From contig NZ_JAKSXX010000231.1 in NCBI RefSeq assembly GCF_022829385.1, positions 1 to 33,263 on the forward strand: 33,263 bases of DNA, given 5' to 3'. A program made the position numbers and the translations under genes. The first letter of the stretch is position 1; every line of letters begins with the position of its first letter. This stretch comes from Methylobacterium sp. J-070. Its GTDB lineage: Bacteria; Pseudomonadota; Alphaproteobacteria; Rhizobiales; Beijerinckiaceae. Shown one piece after another: positions 15,432 through 23,955 of this stretch. The notes under the pieces were generated by a model, which saw only the letters and a list, made by a program, of their open reading frames with translations, made no database searches and had not been told where the DNA came from.

Positions 15432-16604
15432 ATGGCCATCGACTACCGTTCCGAACTTCGCAGGCCCCTTCCGTTCAGCCTCGCCGTCGTGGCGGTGGTG
15501 CTCTTGGTCTGGCTCGTCGTTGCCTCCATTGCCGGCGCACGGCAGAGGACCGCCCGGGACCATCGCATCCAGGACCTGGAGACGCGGCAGGTCTCCCTGC
15601 AATCGGACCTCGATCAGCAGCGGGCGGCGGCGGGTACCCTCGACGGGCTTCAGGCGAGGATCGCATCGGCCCAGCAGCAGGAGCGGGATATCACTCAGGC
15701 CGGCGAACAGGCCAAGACGAAGGCGGCGAGCCTGGCGACGGAACAGCAGGAGGCCGAGCGCAAGGCCGGCGAGGCCAAGGCCACCGCCGAGGCCGAGACG
15801 ATCAAGCTCACCGGGCTGCAAGCCCAGCTCACCCAAACTGAGCAGAAGCTCGCCCCTATGAAGGAGGCCACCACGGCAGCCGAGCAGGCGGCGACCGCCA
15901 GGACCAAGGAACTGTCCGACGTCGGGCGCCGGCTGGAGGAGACGCGCCAGCAGGAGGCAAAGCTGAGGTCCGATATCGCCGCCATGTCCCAGGAGGCGAC
16001 CGCTAAGACTGCCGACCTCGCCAAGGCCGAGGAGAGCCAGCAGAAGGCGCGCGAGGGCTCGGCTGCCGCTCAGAAGGAGCTGGCCGATGCCCGCGCCGCG
16101 ACTGAGCAGGCGACGAGGCAGAAGGCCGAACTGGAGCGGGCCGTCGACGGTCTGACCGCCAATCGTGAAAAGCTGGCGAGCGACGTCTCGCAGGCTGGCC
16201 AGCAGGTTCAGCAAGCCAAGGATGGGTTGGCTTCGACGCATAAGGAACTCGCCAAGGCGCAGTCCGAGCGGGACAGTGTGATCTCGGAACGGAGCCAGGC
16301 TGAGCAGGCTGTCCGGAAGCTGGCTTCCGACCGCGACGGCGCGGCCTCGGCGGTGGAGGCGCTGCAGAAGCGGCAGGCTGACGCCCAGGCGCAGTTGGTG
16401 ACCCTGACCGAGACGCTGGCCTCCCGCAACAAGGAGATGGCTGCCCTTGAGGACCGGCTGGGGACGACCCGTCAGGAGCTTGCCGCGGCCCAGGCCAAGC
16501 TCGCCGAGGCGCGTCAGCAGCTATCGGACCAGCCTCCTGCCATGACGGTGCATCCCGGCCCATCCCAACCGCAAGCGCCTGCCATCGCTCCCAAGTCCGA
16601 ATGA
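15432..16604 (+). CDS. Membrane-anchored long coiled-coil protein
   Basis: In this 390-residue protein a single membrane helix lies at about 14-36 ('PFSLAVVAVVLLVWLVVASI'). Residues 38-370 are an almost unbroken heptad-rich coiled coil, very high in Ala, Gln, Glu, Lys and Arg ('AQQQERDITQAGEQAKTKAA', 'DLAKAEESQQKAREG'). A short Pro-rich tail ends it. Because one residue before the helix is basic (RSELRRP), the coil probably lies in the periplasm. It resembles no specific enzyme. A structural or envelope-spanning role is inferred. A strong terminator follows. Confidence 0.8.
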   Translation: MAIDYRSELRRPLPFSLAVVAVVLLVWLVVASIAGARQRTARDHRIQDLETRQVSLQSDLDQQRAAAGTLDGLQARIASAQQQERDITQAGEQAKTKAASLATEQQEAERKAGEAKATAEAETIKLTGLQAQLTQTEQKLAPMKEATTAAEQAATARTKELSDVGRRLEETRQQEAKLRSDIAAMSQEATAKTADLAKAEESQQKAREGSAAAQKELADARAATEQATRQKAELERAVDGLTANREKLASDVSQAGQQVQQAKDGLASTHKELAKAQSERDSVISERSQAEQAVRKLASDRDGAASAVEALQKRQADAQAQLVTLTETLASRNKEMAALEDRLGTTRQELAAAQAKLAEARQQLSDQPPAMTVHPGPSQPQAPAIAPKSE

Positions 16605-16646
16605 ATCCCCGGGAACGGGGGGCGAAGGGGCGCTGAACCATAATGA

Positions 16647-16680
16647 GCCCAGCCTCATCTGAGGCTGGGCCCGTCTTTTC
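16647..16680 (+). terminator. Strong intrinsic terminator
   Basis: GCCCAGCCTCA (16647-16657) pairs without mismatch with TGAGGCTGGGC (16660-16670) and is followed by CCGTCTTTT. It lies 43 bp after the coiled-coil gene and closes the CsbD-to-coiled-coil group. Confidence 0.9.
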
Positions 16681-16975
16681 GCCGGGCAGGGAACGGACAG
16701 GGGGCTGCAGATCGGCGGGATAGGGAGGAAGCGCTCTGACCGGCGAATTTCCGGACGGGGCGTCACAGACGCCCATGGTGGGTGCTTGCTGCGATCTGAA
16801 CCGCGGTGGTCAATGCAGCTTCGGACTGCATTGTGAATTCCACCCTCGCGTCCGTATTCACGGTTCGCCACCGGAACTGTCCCGCGCGCCGGCCCTTTGC
16901 CCAAGACGATGGAAGTCGATCCCGAATGTTCTTTCGAGGTCCTTCCGGACCCATCGGCAATAAACCGGAGGCGAC
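16681..16975. other. 295-bp stretch with no supported gene
   Basis: Only short antisense-type frames are present. It should hold the promoter of the 16976 gene. A GGAAC occurs at about 16875, but no CGTT lies 16-17 bases after it, so no EcfG-type promoter is claimed. Confidence 0.5.
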
Positions 16976-17275
16976 ATGTCCAGGACGATCTCAGCCGATT
17001 TCAAATCCCGCCGGGATGCGGAGATGGCCGTCGAGCACATCGTGCAGGATCACGGCCTTGATCGGAATGCGGTCCAGGTCGGCCCTGCCTCGGACGAGAA
17101 CACGGCTGGGACCGAGGCGGCGCGGGCGGATGTCGAGGACGGGCACCTGAAGGCCGGGAATGAGGGCGAACCCGCGCTGACCGGCAAGGTCAGGGTTTCC
17201 GTCGCGGTCGACGACGCCATCGCCGAGAAGGTGCTGTCGTCCTTCTCGACCTTCCACGGTGACGTCAGCGGCTGA
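16976..17275 (+). CDS. Small stress-type alpha/beta protein
   Basis: The 99 residues follow GGAGG, four bases before ATG. The pattern 'ISADFKSRRDAEMAVEHIVQ', 'NAVQVGP', 'KVRVSVAVDDAIAEKVLSSF' alternates strand and helix and recalls the N-terminal YflT-like part of the 12107 protein (strand, helix after '..DAE/EAV', strand, helix). I suggest, as inference, a related ferredoxin-like fold. There is no signal peptide. It lies 96 bp upstream of transaldolase, which may share its transcript. Confidence 0.65.
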   Translation: MSRTISADFKSRRDAEMAVEHIVQDHGLDRNAVQVGPASDENTAGTEAARADVEDGHLKAGNEGEPALTGKVRVSVAVDDAIAEKVLSSFSTFHGDVSG

Positions 17276-17371
17276 ACCGGCACCCGACGGTCACCCACGG
17301 GGGTTCGTCGGCACGGCCGACGCCGGCCCACGGGGACGGCTCCCACCCATCCGCCCTGACGGAAAGAACTG

Positions 17372-18430
17372 ATGACCGGTCCCCTCCATGACCTCGCAGC
17401 GGCCGGCGTCGCCATTTGGCTGGATGACCTCAGCCGGCCGATGATCGAGTCCGGCGCCCTTGCGGGGGCGGTCGAGCGCGATGGTGTCATCGGCATCACC
17501 ACCAACCCGACCATTTTCGCCAAGGCCATCGGGGCCGGCGAGGGCTACGACGGCCACGTGCGCGACCTGGCGCTGCGTGGGACCGCCATCGGCGAGACGG
17601 TTCGGCTGCTGACCGCCTGGGACGTCCGGACCGCCTGCGACGTCCTCCGTCCGGTCTACGACCGTACCGGCGGCCGCGACGGCCGGGTATCCATCGAGGT
17701 CGATCCGCGCATCTCGGGCGATACCAAGCGTACCGTGGCCGAGGCGCGCGGCCTGTGGTGGCTGGTCGACAGACCGAACCTCTACATCAAGATCCCGGCG
17801 ACCGATGCCGGGCTGCCCGCCATCTCGACCTGCCTGGCGGAGGGCATCTCGGTCAACGTGACCCTGATCTTCTCGGTGGCGCGCTACGAGGCGGTGCTCG
17901 ATGCGTTCCTCATGGGACTCGAACGTCGGGCGGCCGCCGGCGAAAGCCTCGCTGGGGTGGAGAGCGTCGCCTCGTTCTTCCTCAGCCGCGTCGACATCGA
18001 GGTGGACCGCCGGCTGGCGGAGGGGGCAGGCAATGCGGTCGAACGCGACCGCGTCCGTGGCCAGGCGGCCATCGCCAACGCCCGCTTCGCGTACGGGGTG
18101 TGGGAGGACAGCGTCGCCTCCGCGCGCTGGCATGCCCTGAAGGGAGCACGGCCCCAACGCCTTCTGTGGGCATCCACCGGGGTGAAGGACAACGCCCTCG
18201 ACGACACCCGTTACGTCGTCGAGCTCGCCGGGCCCGAGACGGTCAACACCATGGCGCAGCCGACGCTTCGTGCCGTGGCGGACCATGGCCGTATCCGGCC
18301 GGACACGATCCATGCGCCCGCCGGCGCGGCCCAGGCCATCCTCGACGAGCTGGAGCGGCTCGGCATCGACATGGCGGACGTCGCCACCACCCTGGAGGCC
18401 AAGGCCGTAGCCTTGTTCGAGGCGAGCTGA
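17372..18430 (+). CDS. tal: Transaldolase, C-terminus cut by a stop codon
   Basis: Transaldolase moves a dihydroxyacetone unit between sugar phosphates in the non-oxidative pentose phosphate pathway. Visible marks are 'WLDDLSR' near 16, 'GITTNPTIF' near 41, 'VSIEVDP' near 106, the Schiff-base lysine in 'NLYIKIPATDAG' (K140), 'VNVTLIFSV' and 'WASTGVKD'. The frame ends at the TGA at 18428-18430 after 'KAVALFEAS'. The same frame goes on with DELIASITGQLER, which looks like the missing family C-terminus, so a TGG-type codon may have become TGA. About 13 or more residues would be lost; the active site is intact. It sits among stress genes rather than pentose-pathway genes. Confidence 0.88.
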   Translation: MTGPLHDLAAAGVAIWLDDLSRPMIESGALAGAVERDGVIGITTNPTIFAKAIGAGEGYDGHVRDLALRGTAIGETVRLLTAWDVRTACDVLRPVYDRTGGRDGRVSIEVDPRISGDTKRTVAEARGLWWLVDRPNLYIKIPATDAGLPAISTCLAEGISVNVTLIFSVARYEAVLDAFLMGLERRAAAGESLAGVESVASFFLSRVDIEVDRRLAEGAGNAVERDRVRGQAAIANARFAYGVWEDSVASARWHALKGARPQRLLWASTGVKDNALDDTRYVVELAGPETVNTMAQPTLRAVADHGRIRPDTIHAPAGAAQAILDELERLGIDMADVATTLEAKAVALFEAS

Positions 18431-18647
18431 GACGAGCTCATCGCCTCTATCACCGGACAACTCGAACGGGCCGGCGCTGGCGTCATGCCGGCGGGGGCGG
18501 TCTGCCCCGCATCCGGCCAGGACGCCCCGAAGGGTGCCCCGGCCGCGGCGGCCCCGGTGCGATCAGGGAACCGCGCTCGGACATGAACTTTTCCACGCCG
18601 ATTGTCCGTTTTTCGACCCGACCGAAACCAGGGGCGAGGCATACGAT

Positions 18648-19025
18648 ATGAGCGACACGGTCCCGAACGTCTCCGATGGCCCACACCTGCGCACCATCGC
18701 CATGCCACGCGACACCAACGCGGCCGGCGCCATCTTCGGCGGCTGGACGGTGTCCCAGATGGACCTGGCGGGCGGAACCTTCGCCGCCCAGCGCACCAGG
18801 GGACGCGTCGCGACCGTCAGCATCGACGCGATGCGCTTCCTACGGCCTATTGCGGTCGGCGACGAGGTGAGTTGCTACTGCGCCCTGCAGCAGGTCGGCG
18901 AGACGTCGTTGGGCGTGAAGGTCGAGGTCTGGGTCCGGGATAGGACAGGCGGCGATCCTGAGAAGGTCACCGAAGGGGTCTTCACCTACGTCGCCCTGGA
19001 CGACGATGGAAAACCGCGAAAGTAG
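18648..19025 (+). CDS. Acyl-CoA thioesterase, YciA-like hotdog fold
   Basis: In this 125-residue protein 'MPRDTNAAGAIFGGWTVSQMDLAGG' is the hallmark of YciA-type acyl-CoA thioesterases, with the catalytic Asp in 'QMDLAG'. It is followed by 'RVATVSIDAMRFLRPIAVGDEVSCY' strands and 'VKVEVWVR'. The enzyme hydrolyses acyl-CoA to free CoA and acid in the cytoplasm. The start at 18648 has GGGGCGAGG upstream. It stands alone between transaldolase and the antiporter on the same strand. Confidence 0.88.
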   Translation: MSDTVPNVSDGPHLRTIAMPRDTNAAGAIFGGWTVSQMDLAGGTFAAQRTRGRVATVSIDAMRFLRPIAVGDEVSCYCALQQVGETSLGVKVEVWVRDRTGGDPEKVTEGVFTYVALDDDGKPRK

Positions 19026-19178
19026 GAGGGGGACCGGCGGAACTGGACATAGCGACATCCGCGGTCCGTGGGCATTCCATCGGACTTGTCCGACAGGCCC
19101 GGTCGGCACGGACCCGTCGCCATCGTCGCGGATGGTTCGATTCATTGAACCGAGGTTTCCGAAATCGCTTGAGTCCAC

Positions 19179-20462
19179 ATGGAAACCTATGTCGTCGTCG
19201 TCGCCGGGTTCGGTGTCCTGGTGCTTCTGACGGCTTGGTTGCCGATGGTGCTTCGGGCTCTGCCCCTGTCGCTTCCCATCTGTTGCGTCGGGATCGGCGC
19301 GGCCCTGTCGGTCATCCCCGCCATCGGTGAGCTCACGCCCCATCCCGGCCCCCATGCCAAACTCATCGAGCATGCCACCGAGGCCGTGGTCGTGATCTCG
19401 CTGATGGAGGCCGGCCTCAAGATCGACCGCCTCTTCGGTTGGCGGAGCTGGTTGGTGACGTGGCGCCTCCTCGGCATCGGCATGCCCCTGACCATTCTCG
19501 CGCTGACCGCGCTGGGGTCGGCCCTTCTCGGGCTCGGTCTTGCCTCGGCCCTTCTCCTAGGGTCGTCCCTGGCCACGACGGACCCGGTTCTGGCATCCGA
19601 CGTCCAGGTCGGCCACCCCGACGAGGACCACGAGGACGAGCCGCGGTTCGCCCTGACCTCCGAGGCGGGTCTCAATGACGGCCTCGCCTTCCCGTTCGTG
19701 AACCTCGCCACCGCTCTGGCTGGTACCGGCGGCCTGGCCGGTCTTTCGTGGTCTCACTGGCTTGCCGTCGACGTCGTCTGGAAGATCGCCGTCGGCGCCG
19801 TCCTCGGGGCGGCGATAGGGCGGGCGCTGGGATGGCTGATGTTCCACCTGCCCAACCTGTCGAAGCTCTCCCGCACCGGCGACGGCTTCGTGGCGCTCGG
19901 CGTGACCTGCGTCGCCTACGGATGCGTCCAGGTCGTCGACGGCTACGGCTTCGTTGGCGTGTTCGCGTCGGCCGTCTCGCTGCGCTCTTCCAGCCGCGGG
20001 CATAACTACCATCGCAAGATGCACGACTACGCCGAGGAGCTCGAACGTCTCCTGATGATGGTTCTGCTCGTCGGGTTCGGGGCGGTGCTTGTCGGCGGGG
20101 GACTGCTCCATGACCTGACTTGGCCCGCCGTCGCCTTCGCGCTGGTCGCCCTCCTGATCGTCCGGCCCCTTGGCTGCTGGATCGGCCTGATCGGTAGCGG
20201 TCGGTCCGTGGAGGACCGTGCCGTCGTCAGCTTCTTCGGCATCCGCGGGCTGGGGACGGTCTACTACCTGGCGTTCGCGACGGGTCACGCGTCCTTCGAA
20301 GGAACGGACCTCCTGTGGTCGACGGCCGGCCTCGCCGTCCTGATCTCCTTCCTCCTACACGGCGTCACGGTCACGCCGGTGCTGTGCGCCCTCGACCGCA
20401 GGATGGGACGGGACACGGAAAGCGCCCAGCTGGACCTGACCCTTCCCCGTCCCACGGCCTGA
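19179..20462 (+). CDS. CPA1-family cation/proton antiporter
   Basis: The 427 residues contain about 11-12 hydrophobic helices from residue 4 onward. Signature segments are 'SSLATTDPVLASDVQVG' (TDP near 134, the discontinuous helix) and 'LTSEAGLNDGLAFPF' near 160, where the Asp is the ion-coupling residue of NhaP/CPA1 carriers. 'VVSFFGIRGLGTVYYLAFA' near 350 is the conserved RG(L)GS/T-type helix. It would exchange Na+ or K+ for protons across the inner membrane. There is no cytoplasmic TrkA or cyclic-nucleotide domain. A salt or pH role fits the surrounding stress genes. Confidence 0.9.
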   Translation: METYVVVVAGFGVLVLLTAWLPMVLRALPLSLPICCVGIGAALSVIPAIGELTPHPGPHAKLIEHATEAVVVISLMEAGLKIDRLFGWRSWLVTWRLLGIGMPLTILALTALGSALLGLGLASALLLGSSLATTDPVLASDVQVGHPDEDHEDEPRFALTSEAGLNDGLAFPFVNLATALAGTGGLAGLSWSHWLAVDVVWKIAVGAVLGAAIGRALGWLMFHLPNLSKLSRTGDGFVALGVTCVAYGCVQVVDGYGFVGVFASAVSLRSSSRGHNYHRKMHDYAEELERLLMMVLLVGFGAVLVGGGLLHDLTWPAVAFALVALLIVRPLGCWIGLIGSGRSVEDRAVVSFFGIRGLGTVYYLAFATGHASFEGTDLLWSTAGLAVLISFLLHGVTVTPVLCALDRRMGRDTESAQLDLTLPRPTA

Positions 20463-20761
20463 CCGCGCGTGGCAAAAGGCCATTTCCTCGTGCCCCCCTC
20501 ATTAATGGTCGATCAACGGCATACTGCCGGATGCCGATGGACCAGGTGAACAAGTCGACAGCGAACCGAGCTCGCCGACGGGTCGTCCGGCTCGGCGCAT
20601 GCTGAAACGCAATCTAGTCCCGCGCCTGATATTGCAGTGCAACAACACGCCTTCTCCGCCGTCGTACCGACGCTACCCTCGCAGTGCCGCGTGAGGGTCG
20701 GCATCGAGTTAATCGCTCGTCGAGCGCAACTGCGATGCTGCCACCCTCCGAAAGCACCCCG
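20463..20761. other. About 300 bp without a supported gene
   Basis: No frame on either strand has a convincing start or protein-like composition. The region should contain the promoter of the secreted protein at 20762; no element could be named. Confidence 0.5.
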
Positions 20762-21115
20762 ATGCGCCTCGCACCCCTCCTGGCAACCCTCGGCCTCACA
20801 ATCTCGCCGCTTCCGGCGCTGGCGTCCTCCTGCACCGAGCAGATCGGCACCATCGAGCGCCGCCTCGACAGTGCAGGTGCGGTGCAGGTCGCTGGCCTGC
20901 AGGCCGGGCACTCGTTGCAGACGGGCTCGCCGCGCGCGGTGACCGCCGCCCGCAAAGACACGCCCAGCGACCCCGCTACGGTCTCGACGGCCGACCATGT
21001 CGTCGGCGCGCGGACCCTGATCCTGCGGGCGGGCGAGGAGGACCGGCGTGGAGACCAGCGCGCCTGCGAGAACACGATGACCGAGGCCAAGGGCATGATC
21101 GGCGCCCTTCCATAG
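20762..21115 (+). CDS. Secreted hypothetical protein
   Basis: The ATG at 20762 starts a signal peptide, MRLAPLLATLGLTISPLPALA, with cleavage before SSC. The mature chain of about 96 residues has two cysteines (SSCTEQIGTIE and RACENTMTEAKG) and a helical start and end joined by a polar loop. That is typical of small periplasmic proteins with one disulfide. The frame extends to 20684 without a signal-like N-terminus there. No family is recognised. Confidence 0.65.
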   Translation: MRLAPLLATLGLTISPLPALASSCTEQIGTIERRLDSAGAVQVAGLQAGHSLQTGSPRAVTAARKDTPSDPATVSTADHVVGARTLILRAGEEDRRGDQRACENTMTEAKGMIGALP

Positions 21116-21213
21116 GCAAGCGTTCAGACGCGTGGACCTGCCGACACCAGCATAGGGACGCCCGGACATGATTGGACCTGCCGAGATCGATGAGATGCGG
21201 CTGGATCTTTTCC

Positions 21214-21450
21214 ATGAACGAGCGGGCACGGCTTTACGATGCCGCCCTGATCCCCCTGAACCGGCACTGGGCCGAGCGCGGCGCCGCCTCGGTCGGCAGC
21301 GTCAGCCAGATCTGCGAGCGCGTCTTCGCCCGGGCGGAAGACCGCCCGCTCTCGGACTGGAAGGCGGTCGCCACCGAGGCCGTCGCGGATGCCGGGTTCG
21401 GCATCGTCTGGAACGGCGATGCGGTGGCCTCGCTTGAAGCCCACAGGTGA
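21214..21450 (+). CDS. Small hypothetical protein (78 aa)
   Basis: MNERARLYDAALIPLNRHWA opens a helical, cytoplasmic protein with 'SVSQICERVFARAEDRPLSDWKAVATEAVADAGFGIVW'. The composition is protein-like and fits the gene-dense coding style. The upstream site is weak (GGAT), and an in-frame start at 21172 would add 14 residues. Function unknown. Confidence 0.6.
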   Translation: MNERARLYDAALIPLNRHWAERGAASVGSVSQICERVFARAEDRPLSDWKAVATEAVADAGFGIVWNGDAVASLEAHR

Positions 21451-21935
21451 TCCGCCATGCTTCCGTGGCGGTCTCGATCCTGATGCACCGCCGTCAAGTT
21501 GGCGCCGTGCACTCTTAAGCGGAGGGGCAGATCCAGCCGGGTCCGACATCGGAATCTCGGCGACGGGGGCCCTACGACCTGAGGGCCTCCAGGCGTAAAG
21601 GCCGCCGGGGGTCGGCAGGAAACCTCGGGGGCATCCGTATGGCCGCAGGCACCGGAAGATCCGAGGCTGAACTCCGGCGCTCTCGGACACCATCGCGCGA
21701 CGAGCGCGTTGAACACGCTTTTGCGTTGGAAGTCGGTGCGACAGGGCAGCCCTAAGACCGAAGCCTCCAACCCGCGTCTCAGGATGCAGACCCCGTCCAC
21801 GCAGTACGTGCAGCCGCCGTTCAACGACCAACGCAGGCAGGCGTCGGGCCTCGCCTGCGGTTGGCCTTCCTATAAGCTCCGCGCGATATGAGTATCGCAC
21901 GTGCGATCCAGCGCCCGGAGAGCGGTTTTAATCGC
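21451..21935. other. 485-bp stretch with no supported gene
   Basis: Long frames exist on the minus strand but are Arg/Pro/Ser-rich and have no ribosome-binding sites. One frame holds 'LPTPGGLYAW', close to 'LPTLGGLYAW' of the LysR protein encoded at 25831-26778. It may be a trace of an old LysR copy, but the flanks do not match. Confidence 0.4.
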
Positions 21936-22406
21936 TCAGGCAGGTCTTCCCTCGACCTTGGCATAGGTCCCGGAGGAGACCTGATCGGCGAGCTGTGCCT
22001 TGAAGTCCCCGATGCCAAGGACCTGCACCGGGTTTCCGCTGTCGTCGAGGAACTCGTAGAGCGCGTCCTCGATGTTGCGGTTGCTGAAGAACACGATGGC
22101 GTCCTCGTCGCCGCCGCCCTCCATGTGAGGCTCGCCGTTGGCGGCACCGGAGACGTAGCTTCCGGTCGGACGGACCTCCTTCATCTCCCCGTTCTCGCGG
22201 TAGAACCGAAGCTCGCCCTGCATCACCAGGGTGACGTAGGGGCACTTGTGCCGATGGAGCATCACCTTCCGGTTCGCCGCGAACTTGAAGACGACGTCGA
22301 CGATGCGGTTCTCCTCGTCGACCTTGTAGACGAAGAACGCAATGTGCGGGAGCCAGTCCAGCGTCCGCCAGGTGATGTTGTCCTCGTCGAAAGCATAGTT
22401 CTGCAT
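21936..22406 (-). CDS. Cupin-domain protein
   Basis: The 156-residue protein starts MQNYAFDEDNITWRTLDWLP behind a strong GGAGG. The fold has the cupin metal site 'RKVMLHRHKCPYVTLVMQGEL' (two His, with a Thr/Met-type strand) and a second motif 'GEPHMEGGGDEDAIVFFS'. The layout resembles 2,4'-dihydroxyacetophenone-dioxygenase-like or ChrR-like cupins; the reaction is unknown. It is downstream of the zinc alcohol dehydrogenase on the same strand, 76 bp away, with a strong hairpin in the gap. The two are likely linked in expression. Confidence 0.8.
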   Translation of the reverse strand: MQNYAFDEDNITWRTLDWLPHIAFFVYKVDEENRIVDVVFKFAANRKVMLHRHKCPYVTLVMQGELRFYRENGEMKEVRPTGSYVSGAANGEPHMEGGGDEDAIVFFSNRNIEDALYEFLDDSGNPVQVLGIGDFKAQLADQVSSGTYAKVEGRPA

Positions 22407-22435
22407 CGGTTGTCCTCCATTTATTATTGTTGTTT

Positions 22436-22471
22436 GGGGCCGGTCGTGCTTTGCGCACGTGCTCCGGCCCC
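22436..22471 (-). terminator. Large hairpin between the dehydrogenase and cupin genes
   Basis: GGGGCCGG (22436-22443) pairs with CCGGCCCC (22464-22471), and inside it CGTGC (22445-22449) pairs with GCACG (22455-22459). On the minus strand it is followed by AAACAACAATAATAAA and then the cupin ribosome-binding site. There is no T run, so it may attenuate read-through or protect the upstream mRNA 3' end rather than stop fully. Confidence 0.6.
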
Positions 22472-22482
22472 GTCGGGGGTGG

Positions 22483-23661
22483 TCAGCCGTGCGGCTCGAA
22501 CACGACCTTGGTGCAGTTGTCCTTCTTGTCCCGGAACTTCTCGTACAGCGCTGGGCCGTCCTCCAGCTTGGTGGAGCGGTGGCTGATGATGAAGGACGGG
22601 TCGATGTCGCCGTTCTGGATGCGCTCCATCAAGGGCTTCATGTAGCGGACCATGTGGGTCTGGCCGGTCTTCAGGGTCAGGCCCTTGTTCATTAGGACGC
22701 CGAGCGCGACGGGACCGACCGGACCGGCGAAGACGCCGGGCATCGAGACGTTTCCGCCCGGACGGCAGGCCAGGATCGCTTGGTTCAGGGCGAAGGGACG
22801 CTCCAGGCTGACGGTGTGCTCCATGATGGCGGAGGAGACCTTCTGGAGCGTGGTGTCGGCCCCGTGGGACTCCATGCCGACCGCCTCGATGACCGAATCA
22901 GGGCCGAGGCCGTGGGTCATCTCCATCAGCGTGTCCTGCACGTTCTCCTTCGACAGGTCGATGGACTCGGCGCCGGCTTCGCGCGCCAGTGCGAGGCGCT
23001 CGGGGACGCTGTCGATGGAGATGACGCGCTTGGCGCCCAGCATCAGGCAGCACTTCACCGCGAGCACGCCGACCGGGCCGCAGCCCCAGATCGCCACGGT
23101 ATCCTCCGGGCCGATGTCGCAGTGCTCCGCCGCCTGATAGGCGGTCGGGAAGATATCGCTCAGGAACAGGACCTGCTCGTCGCTGAGCCCCTCGGGCACG
23201 ACGATGGGTCCGACGTCGGCGTAGGGCACCCGCAGGTACTCGGCCTGGCCGCCGGCGAACCCTCCGGTGATGTGCGAGAAGCCGAACAGGCCGGCGAGCG
23301 GATAGCCGTAGGTCTCCGCCTGCATCTTGCCGTTCGGGTTGGTGCGCTCGCAGCAGCTCCAGTTGCCCCACTTGCACTGCCGGCACTCGCCGCAGCAGAT
23401 GGTGAAGGGCACCACGATGCGGTCACCGACCTTGAGCTTTTGGTTGTCCTTGCCGACCTCGATGACCTCGCCCATGGTCTCGTGGCCGAGGACGTCGCCG
23501 CACTCCATCGTTGGCATGAAGCCGCCCATGAGGTGCAGGTCGGAGCCGCAGATCGCGCAGGCGGTGACCTTGATGATGACGTCGCGCCCGTGCTCGATCT
23601 TGGGATCAGGCACGGTCTCGCACGAGATCTTGCCTCGGCTCTGCCACGTGAGTGGTTTCAT
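22483..23661 (-). CDS. Zinc-dependent alcohol dehydrogenase (formaldehyde-dehydrogenase-like)
   Basis: I chose the ATG at 23661 because AGGAG precedes it; the frame goes on to 23772 without a site. The protein is 392 residues. Catalytic zinc ligands lie in 'CAICGSDLH' (C38) and 'GHE' (H60, E61). The structural zinc site is C90, C93, C96 and C104. The Rossmann motif 'WGCGPVGVLAV' is present. Members oxidise alcohols or glutathione/formaldehyde adducts with NAD(P)+; the substrate cannot be fixed here. The long cofactor domain insert ('MESHGADTTLQKV') fits the formaldehyde-dehydrogenase-like branch. It is first in the pair with the cupin. Confidence 0.9.
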   Translation of the reverse strand: MKPLTWQSRGKISCETVPDPKIEHGRDVIIKVTACAICGSDLHLMGGFMPTMECGDVLGHETMGEVIEVGKDNQKLKVGDRIVVPFTICCGECRQCKWGNWSCCERTNPNGKMQAETYGYPLAGLFGFSHITGGFAGGQAEYLRVPYADVGPIVVPEGLSDEQVLFLSDIFPTAYQAAEHCDIGPEDTVAIWGCGPVGVLAVKCCLMLGAKRVISIDSVPERLALAREAGAESIDLSKENVQDTLMEMTHGLGPDSVIEAVGMESHGADTTLQKVSSAIMEHTVSLERPFALNQAILACRPGGNVSMPGVFAGPVGPVALGVLMNKGLTLKTGQTHMVRYMKPLMERIQNGDIDPSFIISHRSTKLEDGPALYEKFRDKKDNCTKVVFEPHG

Positions 23662-23955
23662 CCGGCGACGCTCCTGTGCGGGGTGTGCCGACAGGATGAC
23701 CCCCACCGCTACCACCAGGGAGGTAATGTCCGACGCGCGCGCCTGATCCGGATGGGGGCGAAACTTCTCCACCTACGGATGACCGTCGCGGATCACCGAG
23801 ATTTCCATCCGGTAGAGTGAATCTGACGCCTGGCTCACTGCTGCCGGGGCTGCTTTCGACCTAAATAGGTCGTCCCGTTGATCTTCGGAGCGGCCGGAAA
23901 GCGATCATAGGCCCGCTCCCAATCCCTATGGCCTACGGTGATCTGTGCACGCCTG

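Noticed and set aside
21234..21824. 196-aa minus-strand frame starting MNGGCTYCVDGVC
   Set aside because: Partly overlaps the plus-strand gene at 21214-21450, lacks a ribosome-binding site, and the composition is Arg/Ser/Pro-rich; the Cys-rich start alone is not enough.
22780..23820. 346-aa plus-strand frame opposite the alcohol dehydrogenase
   Set aside because: Its composition is that of a reverse-complement shadow, and the dehydrogenase has complete zinc and Rossmann motifs.
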